This document shows positions 44,081 to 53,779 of a DNA stretch of 64,000 bases, piece after piece (the first letter of the stretch is position 1; each line of letters opens with the position of its first letter). The stretch lies in contig NZ_JACCFE010000002.1 in NCBI RefSeq assembly GCF_014256275.1, positions 7,503,501 to 7,567,500 on the forward strand, written 5' to 3'. The notes under the pieces were generated by a model that did not search any database, had not been told where the DNA came from, and worked only from the letters and a program-made list of their open reading frames with translations. The stretch is from Rhodococcus sp. 4CII (GTDB lineage Bacteria > Actinomycetota > Actinomycetes > Mycobacteriales > Mycobacteriaceae). The position numbers were made by a program, and so were the translations under genes.

Positions 44081-44473
44081 ATGACCGCAGCGCATCCCCG
44101 GCCGGATCTGGAGGCGTACAACCAGGCCGCCCGGATGTCCCAGTCCGAGCTGGTCACCGCGTTGCGGGAGCTGCTGGGCGCGAAGCTGGTCGCCTATCTG
44201 GGTCGGGTGAAGGAGACCCGGGCAGTGCGCCAGTGGGCCGACGGCACACGGACGATCGGTAGTGACTCGGATGTGGAACGGCTGCGGATCGCGTACCGGG
44301 CGGCACGGTTGATCACCGCCCGCGACACCCCGGCGGTGGCGCAGGCCTGGTTTCAGGGTTTGAATCCGATCCTCGACGACCGTGCCCCGGCCTTGTTGCT
44401 GCGCGAGGGGGAACTCGCCGATGTCGGCCGGCAGGTCCTCGCCGCGGCCCGGCAGTTCGCCGCCGTCGGATGA
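44081..44473 (+). CDS. Xre/MbcA-like antitoxin (DUF2384)
   Basis: A 130-residue antitoxin of the MbcA/ParS family: N-terminal helices, LLGAKLVAYLGRVKETRAV (DNA-binding helix region), IAYRAARLI and the C-terminal VAQAWFQGLNPILDD typical of DUF2384. The ATG at 44081 follows GGAGG at the right distance. It overlaps the toxin gene by ATGA, so antitoxin is made first. It probably represses its own promoter, in the AT-richer stretch at about 44040-44065. Confidence 0.85.
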   Translation: MTAAHPRPDLEAYNQAARMSQSELVTALRELLGAKLVAYLGRVKETRAVRQWADGTRTIGSDSDVERLRIAYRAARLITARDTPAVAQAWFQGLNPILDDRAPALLLREGELADVGRQVLAAARQFAAVG

Positions 44474-45222
44474 CCCAGGTCGACCATGCCCTCGTCGCCA
44501 CGGCGCGAGGGTCGGTGTGGTGCGCCCACCGATGCGGCTGCGAGGTCTATCGGGTCGGGTTCGCGCCGTCGCCGTGGGAATGGACACCGTGGGTGTACGC
44601 CACCGATGGCCGGTTCACCGGCCGGTGGGACGACCCGGACGGTGTGTGGCGCACCCTCTACCTGGGCGCCAACCTCTTGGCCTGCTACCTGGAGGTCCTC
44701 GCCTACGCCCGGCCGAGCGCGCAGGTGATCGCAGATCTGGACGAGATCGTCGTCGACGACGAGGATGCCGCCGCATTCCCCACTGTCGAACCCGGCCGGG
44801 TGCCGCGCTCATGGTGCGTGCCTCGCCTGGCCGCCCACGGCGCGCTGACGGGGTGGTTCGCGGTTCCCGGTCATCCGGAGACGCTGGCCACGCTGCGTGT
44901 CGGGTTTCGGTCGGCCGCGATCCGGCACGGACTCGATGATCTGGACGGCGCCGCGATTCGGGATGGCCGCCCGCGGTCGTTGACGCAGGCAATCTCCAAG
45001 TGGATCAACACCCTTGGTGGCCCGGACGGAGATCCGGTGACCGGTGTGGAGTTCGACTCGCGGCACGGTGACGGGCTGCGGCTGTGGGCAGTCTACGAGC
45101 GACCGGGTGACCCGGTGGTCAGCGCCCACGTCACCGCACTGGATCAGGTGCCGGTGGCACCCGACGACGGTGACCTTGTCCAGGCGATGCGTCTGCTCGG
45201 ACTCGAATGGGACGACACATGA
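44470..45222 (+). CDS. RES-domain toxin
   Basis: A 250-residue RES protein, longer than MbcT (about 190). It has the YRVGFAPSPWEW start, an aromatic/Arg-rich FTGRWDDPDGVWRTLYLG segment that carries the NAD-binding Arg/Tyr, CYLEVLAYARPS with the family's Glu, and VEFDSRHGDGLRLWAVYE. RES toxins degrade cellular NAD+ and are blocked by their Xre partner. Coupled by ATGA to the antitoxin gene. Both genes look intact, so the pair should be functional. Confidence 0.85.
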   Translation: MTQVDHALVATARGSVWCAHRCGCEVYRVGFAPSPWEWTPWVYATDGRFTGRWDDPDGVWRTLYLGANLLACYLEVLAYARPSAQVIADLDEIVVDDEDAAAFPTVEPGRVPRSWCVPRLAAHGALTGWFAVPGHPETLATLRVGFRSAAIRHGLDDLDGAAIRDGRPRSLTQAISKWINTLGGPDGDPVTGVEFDSRHGDGLRLWAVYERPGDPVVSAHVTALDQVPVAPDDGDLVQAMRLLGLEWDDT

Positions 45223-45399
45223 GTCGCCCGCCGTGTGATCACGCGATTCTGCGCAGCGTCGCAATGGCACTCACTACAGTCGCGACACCGATTTGTGGCT
45301 GGGTGGGCGGCCGAGGTCCACAAGCGAAGTGACACTCGCACCAACTCTCTCGGAGCGGTCCCGCGATACCCACTCGCAATCAGACGAATTCGCGAATCC

Positions 45400-45990
45400 G
45401 GCGGAGGACATGGACGCGTTCTTCGACGAGCGCCGGCCAGCCGCCGCAGCCGCGTGGGCAGGTGTTTATCGGGTGTGCCGGGCTGGCGGAGTTTGTCGTA
45501 GACGGGGTTCGCCGGTAGCTGGTGGTGGGCGATGTATGCCCAGATCTCTTCGACGCTCCAGTCCCACACGGGTCCGAAGACACGTGTTCGGTCGGCTCGG
45601 TCGATGACGCCGCCGTGGTGTTGGCGTTGCTCGGTCGTGTTGGTGCAGCAGCCGTCGCAGTCGCGTGCGACGTGGCTGCTGAGAGCGTTGTCGTAGAGCG
45701 ACCAGCATCCGGTCCTTTTCGAGGATTCGTCAGCGCGTACGCCCCAGATTTCTCCCGGCCCATGTGCCGCGTACGCCGCACGGGAGGGTGCGCCGATGAG
45801 AATGTCGCGCAGCTTCTGGCTCGTAACGCGGGTGGGCTGTTGGTGGTCCCATTCGCCGGAGCGTCCGAGGACGGTCAGCAGTGGTGGGTCGGCACGATAG
45901 GGTTTGTCGACGACGGGTGAAAAATAACCACCTGTCGACGAACGAAAATTGACCTCCAACAAGCCTTGTGGAGGTGATCTGTGGACGATT
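45400..45990 (-). pseudogene. PAPS-reductase-like protein fragment
   Basis: In one minus-strand frame: ADPPLLTVLGRSGEWDH, AAYAAHGPGEIWGVRADE, SSHVARDCDGCCTN, then FGPVWDWSVEEIWAYIAHH and NPVYDKL. This is the middle of a phosphoadenosine-phosphosulfate-reductase-like protein (as in sulfur-transfer or DNA-modification systems). The N-terminal PP-loop (SGGKDS) and the C-terminal part are absent. Confidence 0.7.
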
Positions 45991-46121
45991 GGGCGGAGAT
46001 CCGCCAGTTGCATCGGTCCGAGGGATTGCCGCTTAGCTGGGACGGACAACACGAAGGTTGGCGGTGTGAATCCGCTCGGAAATAGTTCCATGACCGGCGC
46101 CACCCACCGTGTATCGAGGTG

Positions 46122-46190
46122 GAGCAGCCCGAGGAGGCCGACCTGCTCGGCGTCCTCGGGCTGCTCATCGGTGCCGGGCTCGGCACCGAT
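46122..46190 (-). terminator. Double hairpin after the CocE-type gene
   Basis: Two hairpins side by side: 14-base arms GAGCAGCCCGAGGA and complement (46122-46135 and 46153-46166), then perfect 10-base arms ATCGGTGCCG and complement (46167-46190). They lie 14 bases beyond the hydrolase stop. Confidence 0.7.
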
Positions 46191-46203
46191 GCGGGTCGGC
46201 GGG

Positions 46204-47865
46204 TTACGGCGTGGGCGGTACGACCGGCAGGATGATGTGGGAGGGTCGTGCCGCGTCGTGGAAGATGGTTTGCTGGGCGGTGCGGATGGTGACCGCGGTG
46301 GTGGCGGGTTCTGCGGTGTTGAGGTTGCGGTCCCAGCGGGGGAAGTTGCTGGAGGTGACCTGGACCCGGATGCGGTGTCCGGCGAGGAAGACGTTGCTGG
46401 TCGACCACAGGTCGATTTCGTATTGGCCGGGTTCGCCGGGGACGGCCTGGATGCGCTGGATACCGTCGCAGAGGTTGCGTGAGACGCCGTCGGTGTCGAC
46501 GTCGCACAACCGCACGACCCAGTCGGTGGAGGGTGCGTCCGTGGCGGCGTGCAGGCGCATGCGGACCTGGCCGGTGACTTCGAGGTTATCGGCGAGGGGT
46601 TCGCTGGTGTAGACGAGTACATCGGGGCGCTGTTCGGTGGCGGCCTGGTCGAACTGGCCGGCCGGGTATTCGGAAGCCATGACCAGGTTGCCGCCGCGGG
46701 TGCGTACCGGGTCCGCGGGATCGTAGCGGTAGCGGTCCGGAGTCTGCTCGGTGATGGGCGGGGCCGGGGTCAGGGTGGCGTCGGCGCCGAGGTACCAGGG
46801 CGTGTCGACAGCGCGTGCGGGGGGCCATTCGGCCTCGGAACGCCACTGGTTGATTCCCATGACGAAGATCTTCACCGGCGGCTCGGCATCGATACCGTTG
46901 TTCACGCCCTTGAGCCAATGGTCGAACCAGTCCAGTTGCAGCTCGTCGTAGGCGATGCCCGGATATGTCGACGCCATCCCGAAGTTCACCTCACCGACGA
47001 CGCCGCCGGCCATTCCGGCACGGGCTGTGTGGGTCCACGGGCCGACGATCAGGCGGCTGGGTTTCCCCAGAGCAGTCATGGCGATGTGGTTGTCGAGGGT
47101 GCCCTGCAGGAAGATGTCGAACCAGCCACCGGTGCTGAGTGCGGCGGCCTCCACGCTGCTGTGTTTGCCTGCGATCGTGGCCCCGTCGGCGGCGGCGGGA
47201 TCGGCCAGCGCGCGGCGCACGCCGATGTCGGGGACACCGTGGCGAGCGACGGCGGGCAGTTCCGCAGCCGGCAGTCCCCAGTAACCGTCGGGGACGAGCC
47301 CGTCGAAGTCTGCGATGGCAGCGCCAAGGGCGGTGAAAGCTTGTGCCGGGTCCTGTGCCCGCGCCACGATTTCGCCGGCACCGGTGGTCAGTGACCACCA
47401 CCCGTTGAGACCCAGCTCGATCGCGCCACCGCGGAAGTGCAGGCCGTTGCTCGGATCGCTCCAGGTGACTCCGGGACTGATCGCCCGCAGCTCCGGAGGC
47501 TTGGCAAGCGCCGCTGCCCACTGGGTATTGCCGGTGTAGCTGGCGCCGAACATGCCGACCACGCCGCTGCTTCCCGGCAAACTCGCCGCCCAGCGCACGG
47601 TGTCGTAGCCGTCTTCGGCCTCGTAGGTGAACGGGAGCCAGTCGCCCTCGGAACGGAACCGCCCGCGGGTGTCCTGGTGGATCAGGATGTAACCGCGGGA
47701 CACCGCGGTGAACGGGTCGAGGAACATCTGCAGCATGGCGCGCCGATCGTAGGGCGTGCGTTGGACGAGAACGGGCCACGGGCCGTCCCCGACCGGCCGA
47801 TAGACATCGGCGCGAAGGACGGCGCCGTCGCGCATCGTGGCCTCGACATCGAATTCGATTTCCAT
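46204..47865 (-). CDS. CocE/NonD-type hydrolase
   Basis: A 553-residue serine hydrolase of the X-Pro dipeptidyl-peptidase/cocaine-esterase family. The N-terminal catalytic domain has YRPVGDGPWPVLVQRTPY, VSRGYILIHQDTRGR and the nucleophile in GASYTG; the DWFDHWLKG region and a C-terminal jelly-roll domain (LAGHRIRVQVTSSNFPRWDRN) follow. Such enzymes cleave esters or amides; several Rhodococcus members cleave acyl esters and beta-lactams. ATG at 47865 begins just before the family start; an ATG at 47940 is a less likely alternative. No export signal is seen with the chosen start. Confidence 0.85.
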   Translation of the reverse strand: MEIEFDVEATMRDGAVLRADVYRPVGDGPWPVLVQRTPYDRRAMLQMFLDPFTAVSRGYILIHQDTRGRFRSEGDWLPFTYEAEDGYDTVRWAASLPGSSGVVGMFGASYTGNTQWAAALAKPPELRAISPGVTWSDPSNGLHFRGGAIELGLNGWWSLTTGAGEIVARAQDPAQAFTALGAAIADFDGLVPDGYWGLPAAELPAVARHGVPDIGVRRALADPAAADGATIAGKHSSVEAAALSTGGWFDIFLQGTLDNHIAMTALGKPSRLIVGPWTHTARAGMAGGVVGEVNFGMASTYPGIAYDELQLDWFDHWLKGVNNGIDAEPPVKIFVMGINQWRSEAEWPPARAVDTPWYLGADATLTPAPPITEQTPDRYRYDPADPVRTRGGNLVMASEYPAGQFDQAATEQRPDVLVYTSEPLADNLEVTGQVRMRLHAATDAPSTDWVVRLCDVDTDGVSRNLCDGIQRIQAVPGEPGQYEIDLWSTSNVFLAGHRIRVQVTSSNFPRWDRNLNTAEPATTAVTIRTAQQTIFHDAARPSHIILPVVPPTP

Positions 47866-48028
47866 ACTGGACAACGTTGTCTCGCTTTCTCTTTCAGTTT
47901 TCGCGCGGGCGACCAGGGAATGCCGCTTTCGTGCGGGCATGGGTCGGATCGAAGAGTGATCGGGTCTTCGCGAGTGCGCCGGGCGCATTACCGACCCGGA
48001 GGTCCTGTGCAGCGCTCGGGCACCGTGG

Positions 48029-48122
48029 TCAGCGGATGGAGGAGCCGATGCCGAGCCCGCCGTCGACGTCGAGGACGATGCCGCTGACGTAGCCGGCAGC
48101 GGGGGAGCAGAGGGCGGACACG
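48029..48122 (-). pseudogene. SDR C-terminal tail
   Basis: The frame ending at 48029 reads SALCSPAAGYVSGIVLDVDG then GLGIGSSIR, the last 30 residues of an SDR. All upstream SDR sequence is missing; the cut is close to the control region of the TetR gene. Confidence 0.75.
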
Positions 48123-48157
48123 GAAACTCCCTTGCGAGTACGTTAGATAATCAGAAA

Positions 48158-48175
48158 GTACCCAATAATGTACCC
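48158..48175. promoter_or_regulatory. GTACCC direct repeat upstream of the TetR gene
   Basis: GTACCCAATAATGTACCC has two half-sites 12 bases apart, 26 bases before the TetR start. The same half-site occurs in the 28-bp elements at 20161 and 20606. It may be the TetR operator. Confidence 0.45.
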
Positions 48176-48200
48176 ATCGTGTCGAGAGAAGGGAAGACCC

Positions 48201-48878
48201 ATGGATTCGGGGGGGACCGTTTGTGAAACACTCGACCGCATGGCACGTGCAGGATCGGCGCCGAACCGCGCGACGATGAATACTCCGCGCCGTCGACGCG
48301 TCGACGCCGCCCGCCGGGACGAGTTGCTGGCACGGATCGAGGAGATCTTCCTGACGGAGGGGTTCACGTCGGTCACCGTCGACGACCTCACCCAGCGCCT
48401 ACGGTGCTCGAAGGCCACCCTCTACAGTGTGGCGTCGACGAAGGAACAACTCGTCATCGCCGCCACCAAACACTTCTTCGGCGCCGCCGCGGACCAGATC
48501 GAAGCGGCCGTCGCCGCCGAATCCGACCCCCGTCAGCGGATCGCGACGTATCTCGGCGGTGTCGCATCGGCGATGCGCCGCAACTCCCGCGCGTTCTACG
48601 ACGACATGGTCTCGTACCAGCCGACCGCAGAGATCTACGGCCGCAATACCGCGCAGGCCGCGCAGCGGGTGCACGAGTTGATCGACGAGGGTGTCGACGG
48701 CGGTCACTTCCGGGCCACCGACGCCGCGTTCGCCGCCCAGCTGGTGGCGCTGGCGATCGACGCCGTCCAGTCCGGTGTGCTGCTCGAGCGCACCGGACTG
48801 TCCGCGGCCGATGCCTTCGGAGAACTCGGTGATCTTTTGCTGCACGGGCTCCTGCGCACTGACGGTCGCCAGGGGTAG
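48201..48878 (+). CDS. TetR-family regulator
   Basis: A 225-residue TetR regulator with the helix-turn-helix AARRDELLARIEEIF, VTVDDLTQRLRCSKATLYS (about residues 35-80) and an all-helical ligand domain. The ATG at 48201 follows GAAGGGAAG. The basic N-terminal extension of about 30 residues is longer than usual. It may regulate the divergent decayed SDR or the CocE hydrolase gene. Confidence 0.82.
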   Translation: MDSGGTVCETLDRMARAGSAPNRATMNTPRRRRVDAARRDELLARIEEIFLTEGFTSVTVDDLTQRLRCSKATLYSVASTKEQLVIAATKHFFGAAADQIEAAVAAESDPRQRIATYLGGVASAMRRNSRAFYDDMVSYQPTAEIYGRNTAQAAQRVHELIDEGVDGGHFRATDAAFAAQLVALAIDAVQSGVLLERTGLSAADAFGELGDLLLHGLLRTDGRQG

Positions 48879-48954
48879 CCGGACAGCCACAGGCGCGGGC
48901 ACCGGCCGAGTTCGGCCAGTGCCCGCGCCCAGTTCGTTCGTCCTGCCGCGACCG

Positions 48955-49342
48955 TCAGCGAGCGAGGTCCTTGGTTTCGGCCAGAGCCCGGGTGCACGGA
49001 AGGCTCAGCAGGGCCAGGACGGCGAGCATGAGCCCGATCGCGAAGCTGCCATATGCGGAGGCGAGCGGGGGCGATCAGCGGCGGGACCGCGCCGCCGAGG
49101 ACACCGGCCAGGTTGTATCCGAGACCGGCGCCGGTGTAGCGGTACCGAACATGGAACATCTCCGGCAGTAGTGCACCGCACGGCCCGTAGGCAATGCCGA
49201 AGATCGCCAGAGTCCCACATACTCCCAGCACGAATGCCGCCGGCGATCCAGTGTCGAGAAGCGGGAACAACGCCAGGGCCCAACCGACAGCTCGAGCTGC
49301 CGGTTCATTGGTAGGTTGCATCGCCCGCAGCATCTGCGGCAA
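48955..49342 (-). pseudogene. MFS transporter 3' fragment (MHS type)
   Basis: One frame reads LALFPLLDTGSPAAFVLG, GIAYGPCGALLPEMF and RYTGAGLGYNLAGVLGGAVPP; after a frameshift near 49066 another frame gives LAVLALLSLPCTRALAETKD and ends at 48955. This is the C-terminal third of a metabolite:proton symporter. The 5' two thirds are missing. Confidence 0.75.
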
Positions 49343-49619
49343 TCATGAGCCTCGACCCCACATGCGCCTGCCCGCCAACGCTGGTGCAACCGCTGGAAGG
49401 CAGCAGAACGCCTTCGAGATCACCTTCGATGGACACTGCCCGTTGGACGAAAGTAGCTACGGTTCAACCAGTTACCCCGTTATCCCAGACCGACCCTACT
49501 TCAGCGAGCGCCATCACAAGCTCCAGCCCCCGGGCACGGCGAACCGGTGCACCGTGCCGTGTGGTACCTACCCAGGTACCGGGTGGGTGCTGTGCCGGGG
49601 TCGGTCACCTGAGCCTGAA
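49343..49619. other. Spacer, no gene recognised
   Basis: No family sequence seen. A GGTACC-rich patch at about 49562-49580 forms a short inverted repeat of unknown meaning. Confidence 0.3.
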
Positions 49620-50642
49620 TCAGGTGGCGCTGCGTTCGGCGGATTCCACCGCATCGAACACAGCGGCACGAGTGAGGGCCTTCTCGACGGTTCCGGTGTT
49701 GAGCCGTTGCCGCCACCTGGTCTCGTCGAATGGTGATGGGCGCGTGTCGGATAGGAACTTCTCGATGGTGTGGAGGAAGTGCATGGGGTCGTCCCGGAAG
49801 GGGAAGTGACCGGCGCCTTCGAAGATGTCCAGGCGCGAATCCGGCATTGCCGCGTGCGCGGTGTGGGCGTGGCTGACGGGGATGACGGTATCGCGATCTC
49901 CCCAGATGAGTTGAATAGGGAGACTTGCCGTCAGATAGCAGCGGTCGAGCATGGTCACCGTCTGTCCGCGCCAGTCGACCACCGCCCGCAGGGTGCGTAG
50001 GTAGGCCTCGTACGCGGTGGGGTCGGGCAGTTCGGTCAAGATCCGCACCAGATCCGGTGTGTCGTGCAGGGCGGCACCGGGGCGCAGGGCAGTGCCGTGC
50101 AGCCGAGTCAACAGGGTTCCCGCCCATCGCACCGCGGGGACCGCTCCCGGCAGGCGCAGCAATTTCAGTGCCTCGTTGACGATCGGCGTCGCGGCCAGGC
50201 GCAGGAGCGGATGAACGTCCTTGGTGATACCGCCGGCGGAAACCAGGATGAGCCGATCCACCATCTGGGGGAACTGGTAGGCGAATTGCATCGCGATGCC
50301 GCCGCCGAGCGAATGTCCGATCACGGTGGCGTGGTCGATTCCCAGGGTCGAGAGTAGATCGCGCATGCCGTTGGCGTAGGCGGCGACGGAATAGTCGGCA
50401 CGGGGCTTGTCGGAGCGTCCGTGGCCGAGTAGATCGGGTGCGATCACGGTGTATTTCTCGGCGAGGTGCGGGATGATCTCGGTCCATGTCGACGAGTTGT
50501 CGCCGATGCCGTGCAACAACAGCAGCGCGGGGCCGTCACCGGTCATGCGGAAGGCGCGCCGGTACCCGTGGATGGTGCGGAACATCATCTGCGGTTCGGC
50601 GTTGGGCACCGGCCTGAGCCTGCGCATGCGACTGGGGTTCAT
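49620..50642 (-). CDS. Alpha/beta hydrolase
   Basis: A 340-residue alpha/beta hydrolase with LLLHGIGDNSSTW (oxyanion), the nucleophile Ser111 in GHSLGG, Asp in WGDRDTVIP and His in GAGHFPFRDDP. Resembles the mycobacterial Rv2715-type hydrolases (about 340 residues). ATG at 50642 follows GGAGGG. It has no operon partner; flanked by remnants on one side and by a non-coding stretch on the other. Substrate unknown. Confidence 0.83.
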   Translation of the reverse strand: MNPSRMRRLRPVPNAEPQMMFRTIHGYRRAFRMTGDGPALLLLHGIGDNSSTWTEIIPHLAEKYTVIAPDLLGHGRSDKPRADYSVAAYANGMRDLLSTLGIDHATVIGHSLGGGIAMQFAYQFPQMVDRLILVSAGGITKDVHPLLRLAATPIVNEALKLLRLPGAVPAVRWAGTLLTRLHGTALRPGAALHDTPDLVRILTELPDPTAYEAYLRTLRAVVDWRGQTVTMLDRCYLTASLPIQLIWGDRDTVIPVSHAHTAHAAMPDSRLDIFEGAGHFPFRDDPMHFLHTIEKFLSDTRPSPFDETRWRQRLNTGTVEKALTRAAVFDAVESAERSAT

Positions 50643-51032
50643 CGCACCCTCCTCGACTGTCGCGTTTTACGTCGATTCTTCGCTTCGCACCGTCGACACA
50701 CCTGACGACACGCCCCACCCGAGGGTGTCGACATCGGGAGGGTTGTTGCCTCCTGACGTGCCCCGACATGGGCGCGAGAACGTTCGCTGGTTATTTGCGG
50801 TGGAGGCCGGGGCGTTACACGCAGGCGATCACCGACCACCGGGGCCCTGGCCCCTGGGCGTTCCGCTCGACGGTGCTTCCGCTGTGCGGCACCGGGACTG
50901 GGGCTGATCGGCGGCAGAACACCGCGGTAGTTTCACCGGAGTATCGGCGCGACTCGGGCCGGGCATCGTTGCTCCCGGACGGGGATCCGATCAGTCCTTG
51001 GCTGTGATGTGGGTCGACTACCGTGGGGGTTT
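50643..51032. other. Intergenic stretch, no gene recognised
   Basis: About 390 bases. One frame is open from about 50768 but shows no domain or ribosome site. The stretch should hold promoters of the hydrolase and of the next gene. Confidence 0.35.
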
Positions 51033-51849
51033 GTGACAGCAGGTAGTGCGGGGTCATCGCCCAAGATGACGCCCAGCCCCGAGGTTGCGCTCGACTTCGC
51101 TCGGGAATGGGTGGAGTTCGGCGATCCCGACGACGCCGAGCATCTCATTGCCGCGGACATGACGTGGCTGCTTTCGCACTGGACCTGCGTGTTCGGCACC
51201 CCGGCCTGCCAGGGCATCATCGCGGGGCGACCCGACGACGGCTGTTGCTCGCACGGCGCCTTCTTCTCCGACGAGGAGGATGTCGAGAGGTTGCACGAGT
51301 CGGTGAAGCTGCTCAGGCCCGAGGGTTGGCAGTTCATGAAGCAGGGGCTCGGGGAAGAGGGGGTACATCGAGGAGGACGAGCTCGAGGGTGAGCCGGCGT
51401 TGCGTACCCGCCGCTACCGGGGCGCGTGCATCTTCCTCAACCGTCCCGGCTTCGCAGGGGGCATCGGGTGCGCGCTGCATGCGATGGCGTTCGAGCGTGG
51501 CATCGAGCCGCTCGAGGTGAAGCCGGACGTGTGCTGGCAGCTGCCGATCCGGCGCAGCCAGGAATGGGTGGAGCGACCCGACGGCGAGCAGGTCCTGAAG
51601 ACGACGATCACCGAGTACAACCGACGTGGTTGGGGTGAGGGCGGCGCGGATCTGAACTGGTACTGCTCCGGCTCGCCGGACGCGCACGTCGGTTCCGAGG
51701 CGGTGTGGCAGTCGTATGCGGCGGAGCTGACCGAGTTGCTCGGTGAGGCCGCGTATCGGGAGCTGGCGCGGCTGTGCAAGCGACGCGAAGGCCTCGGCCT
51801 GATCGCCGTGCATCCGGCGACCGCGATCGCCGAGAAGAAGTCCCACTAG
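51033..51849 (+). pseudogene. Conserved actinobacterial hypothetical protein with one frameshift
   Basis: The first frame (GTG 51033; VALDFAREWVEFGDPDD, LLSHWTCVFGTPAC, DDGCCSHGAFFSDEED) reads as far as KQGLGEE. The expected next segment, KRGYIEEDELEGEPALRTRR, is one base out of frame because of an extra G near 51355 and continues through CIFLNRPGFAGGIGCALH and CWQLPIRRSQEWV to 51849. The Cys-rich pattern looks like a metal site. The rest is well conserved, so a recent mutation or a sequencing error is possible. Confidence 0.72.
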
Positions 51850-51954
51850 CGCGGCAGGCACGGGCCCGCCGACGTCGCGGAGAAACGAGTCGGCGCCCGG
51901 CACCCCCGCATGGGGATATCGGGCGCAGCTGATTGCATTCCCCACGGACGCAGA

Positions 51955-51987
51955 AGGCTGGGGCACTTCCGAGGAAGTGCCCAGCCT
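51955..51987. terminator. Hairpin terminator
   Basis: AGGCTGGGGCACTTCC and GGAAGTGCCCAGCCT pair with one bulged base around a 2-base loop. It lies 105 bases after the hypothetical gene and next to the SDR tail on the other strand, so it may have served both. Confidence 0.65.
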
Positions 51988-52009
51988 CAGGGACGTGTCG
52001 TCTATGCAG

Positions 52010-52090
52010 TTAGAGGGCTGGTTCAGTGCCCCATGCCGAGCCGCCGTCGACGTTGATGACGGTGCCGGTGATGTAGGCGGCCAGCCAGGT
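52010..52090 (-). pseudogene. SDR C-terminal tail
   Basis: The frame ending at TAA (52010-52012) reads AAYITGTVINVDGGSAWG and TEPAL, the end of an SDR. Just upstream, QPEDLA fits the preceding helix after an internal deletion. Only about 25 codons remain. Confidence 0.7.
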
Positions 52091-52490
52091 CCTCCGGTTG
52101 GCTCACCCTCCGTCGCTTGCGGCCGGAGGCCGCGGTGCTCGTCCCCTTCACCCCGCCGCGAGTGGCCCCGGCGATCGGGCCCCTGTGGCGAGGCGTCCGA
52201 CCGTGCCTGCGACGCACGCGGACACGGGAAATGGGGCCTCCTGCAGTTGGTTTCGATGATTTGCTTGAAACTCGGTTAATGAGAATGACAACGGAATTGT
52301 TCGACTGTCCAATTGATTGGGCGGTTGTTCGAGTTCCCGGATTCGAGAATATTTCCAAAATTGTGAAACTTTTCGAGTGTCGATGCGATATGCGAAGTAC
52401 GCGGTGATCGTGTTCGCGGCTTCCCAGGAGAGGCCGGCGTCACCGCTCCCCTATTGGAGTCGGGACTTTTGAGATCGAAAGGTGAGCACG
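52091..52490. other. Intergenic stretch with an AT-richer patch
   Basis: No gene seen. Bases 52255-52390 are clearly AT-richer than the surroundings, which suggests foreign DNA or a promoter region for the secreted protein gene. Confidence 0.35.
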
Positions 52491-52784
52491 ATGAACAAGA
52501 TCGCGTTGCGCACAGCTGTTGCCTCAGCCGTCATCGCCCCGGTGATGCTCGTGGGAGCCGGTACCGCGACAGCGGCACCCACTGTCACCGCGGGCGGCAA
52601 GGGTGAGATCAACATTGCGGTACCGGCGGGGGAGAGCTGGAATTGCTTCGCTCTCGACTCGAATTTCGGTTTCAAAGCCGGCGTCGGAAAGATAGGCGGG
52701 TTCGCGTCGGGGTCCAACGTGACCGTCTTCTGCTTCGGAAGCGTGGCCCCGTTCTTCTTCACCGGGAGTGTCAAGGTCACGTAA
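52491..52784 (+). CDS. Small secreted protein
   Basis: A 97-residue protein with a classical signal peptide (NKIALRTAVASAVIAPVML, cleavage after TATAA). The mature part of about 68 residues is Gly/Phe-rich with two Cys (WNCFALDS and TVFCFGS), probably a disulfide. ATG at 52491, with GAAAGGTG upstream; a GTG at 52482 is too close to the ribosome site. No known domain. Confidence 0.7.
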   Translation: MNKIALRTAVASAVIAPVMLVGAGTATAAPTVTAGGKGEINIAVPAGESWNCFALDSNFGFKAGVGKIGGFASGSNVTVFCFGSVAPFFFTGSVKVT

Positions 52785-53202
52785 CCCACTGCTCCTGCCG
52801 AATCTGCATTTCATCTACGGGCGACGGGTTTATCTGGCGACCCGGCCTTTCGAGCTGTCGGTCACGCCCGGAACACGCCGCTAGCGACGACCTCGGACGC
52901 CGCGACTGGGGCCTCCGGTGCCTTGTCGACCCGACTGCACTCGGGATCAGGACCGGACCCATCAGCCCCACGCACGGTCGTCCGGGGGTGATGGGGTCTT
53001 GTCCCTTCCTGCCATCGTGATGTGGCCGACCGGCATAATCGTGTCCGTTGACAGTTTCTCCGGCACAGCGGATGACACGGCCAGCAGCCTCGCTGCGATC
53101 CACGAGTAGCGGGCGGTCTGCGGAAACGGTCTGCGGAACGGGGTGTCATATGTTGGCGTGGGTAGTGTGGTGCCCCCTGCGCGGCAGTGCGAAGGACTGC
53201 CC

Positions 53203-53779
53203 GTGACGGGTTCGACAGCGCCGACGGGGTCCGGTCACGACGCACCCGACCACACCGGCGGCCACACGTCGTTGCCAGGTGTCGGACCCGGCACCACGCT
53301 GCCGGATCTTTTGCACGGAATCGTCGAGGCGCTCATCGAGGCGCGCGTAGCCGACGCGCGGCGGGCGATGGACCGTATCGCGTTCGAGACGGGAGGCGAC
53401 GCGCCGCCGAGCTCCGCGGGAGAAGGGCCTCGCCGCGATCTATGACCGGGACCGATACCTGTGCCGGTACTGCGGGATCAAGACCATTCTGACGCCGGTG
53501 ATGCGTCTGCTGTCCGCGGAGTTTCCCGACCAGTTCCCCTTCCATCGCAACTGGAAGACCACCGACACTCACCCCGTGTACTGGTCACTGTCGGCCACCC
53601 ACGATCACGTCGTGCCGCTCTCGCACGGAGGCGACCCGCTCGACGCCGGCAACATCGTCACGGCGTGCTGGCCGTGCAATTCGCGCAAGTCCGGCCTCCT
53701 TCTCGACGATGTGGGCTTTAACTTCCCCGAAAACGTCGATGCGCTCCATGAGAAGCGGTCTCCTTGTTCAGGGAGGTGA
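53203..53779 (+). pseudogene. HNH endonuclease family protein, frameshifted
   Basis: The N-terminal helix (LIEARVADARRAMDRI) is in one frame; after a shift near 53418 another frame gives GLAAIYDRDRYLCRYCGIKT, then ATHDHVVPLSHGGDPLDAGN and ACWPCNSRKSG, the zinc Cys pairs and His pair of an HNH nuclease. The second part has no start of its own upstream of the zinc site, so the gene is broken. Confidence 0.72.
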
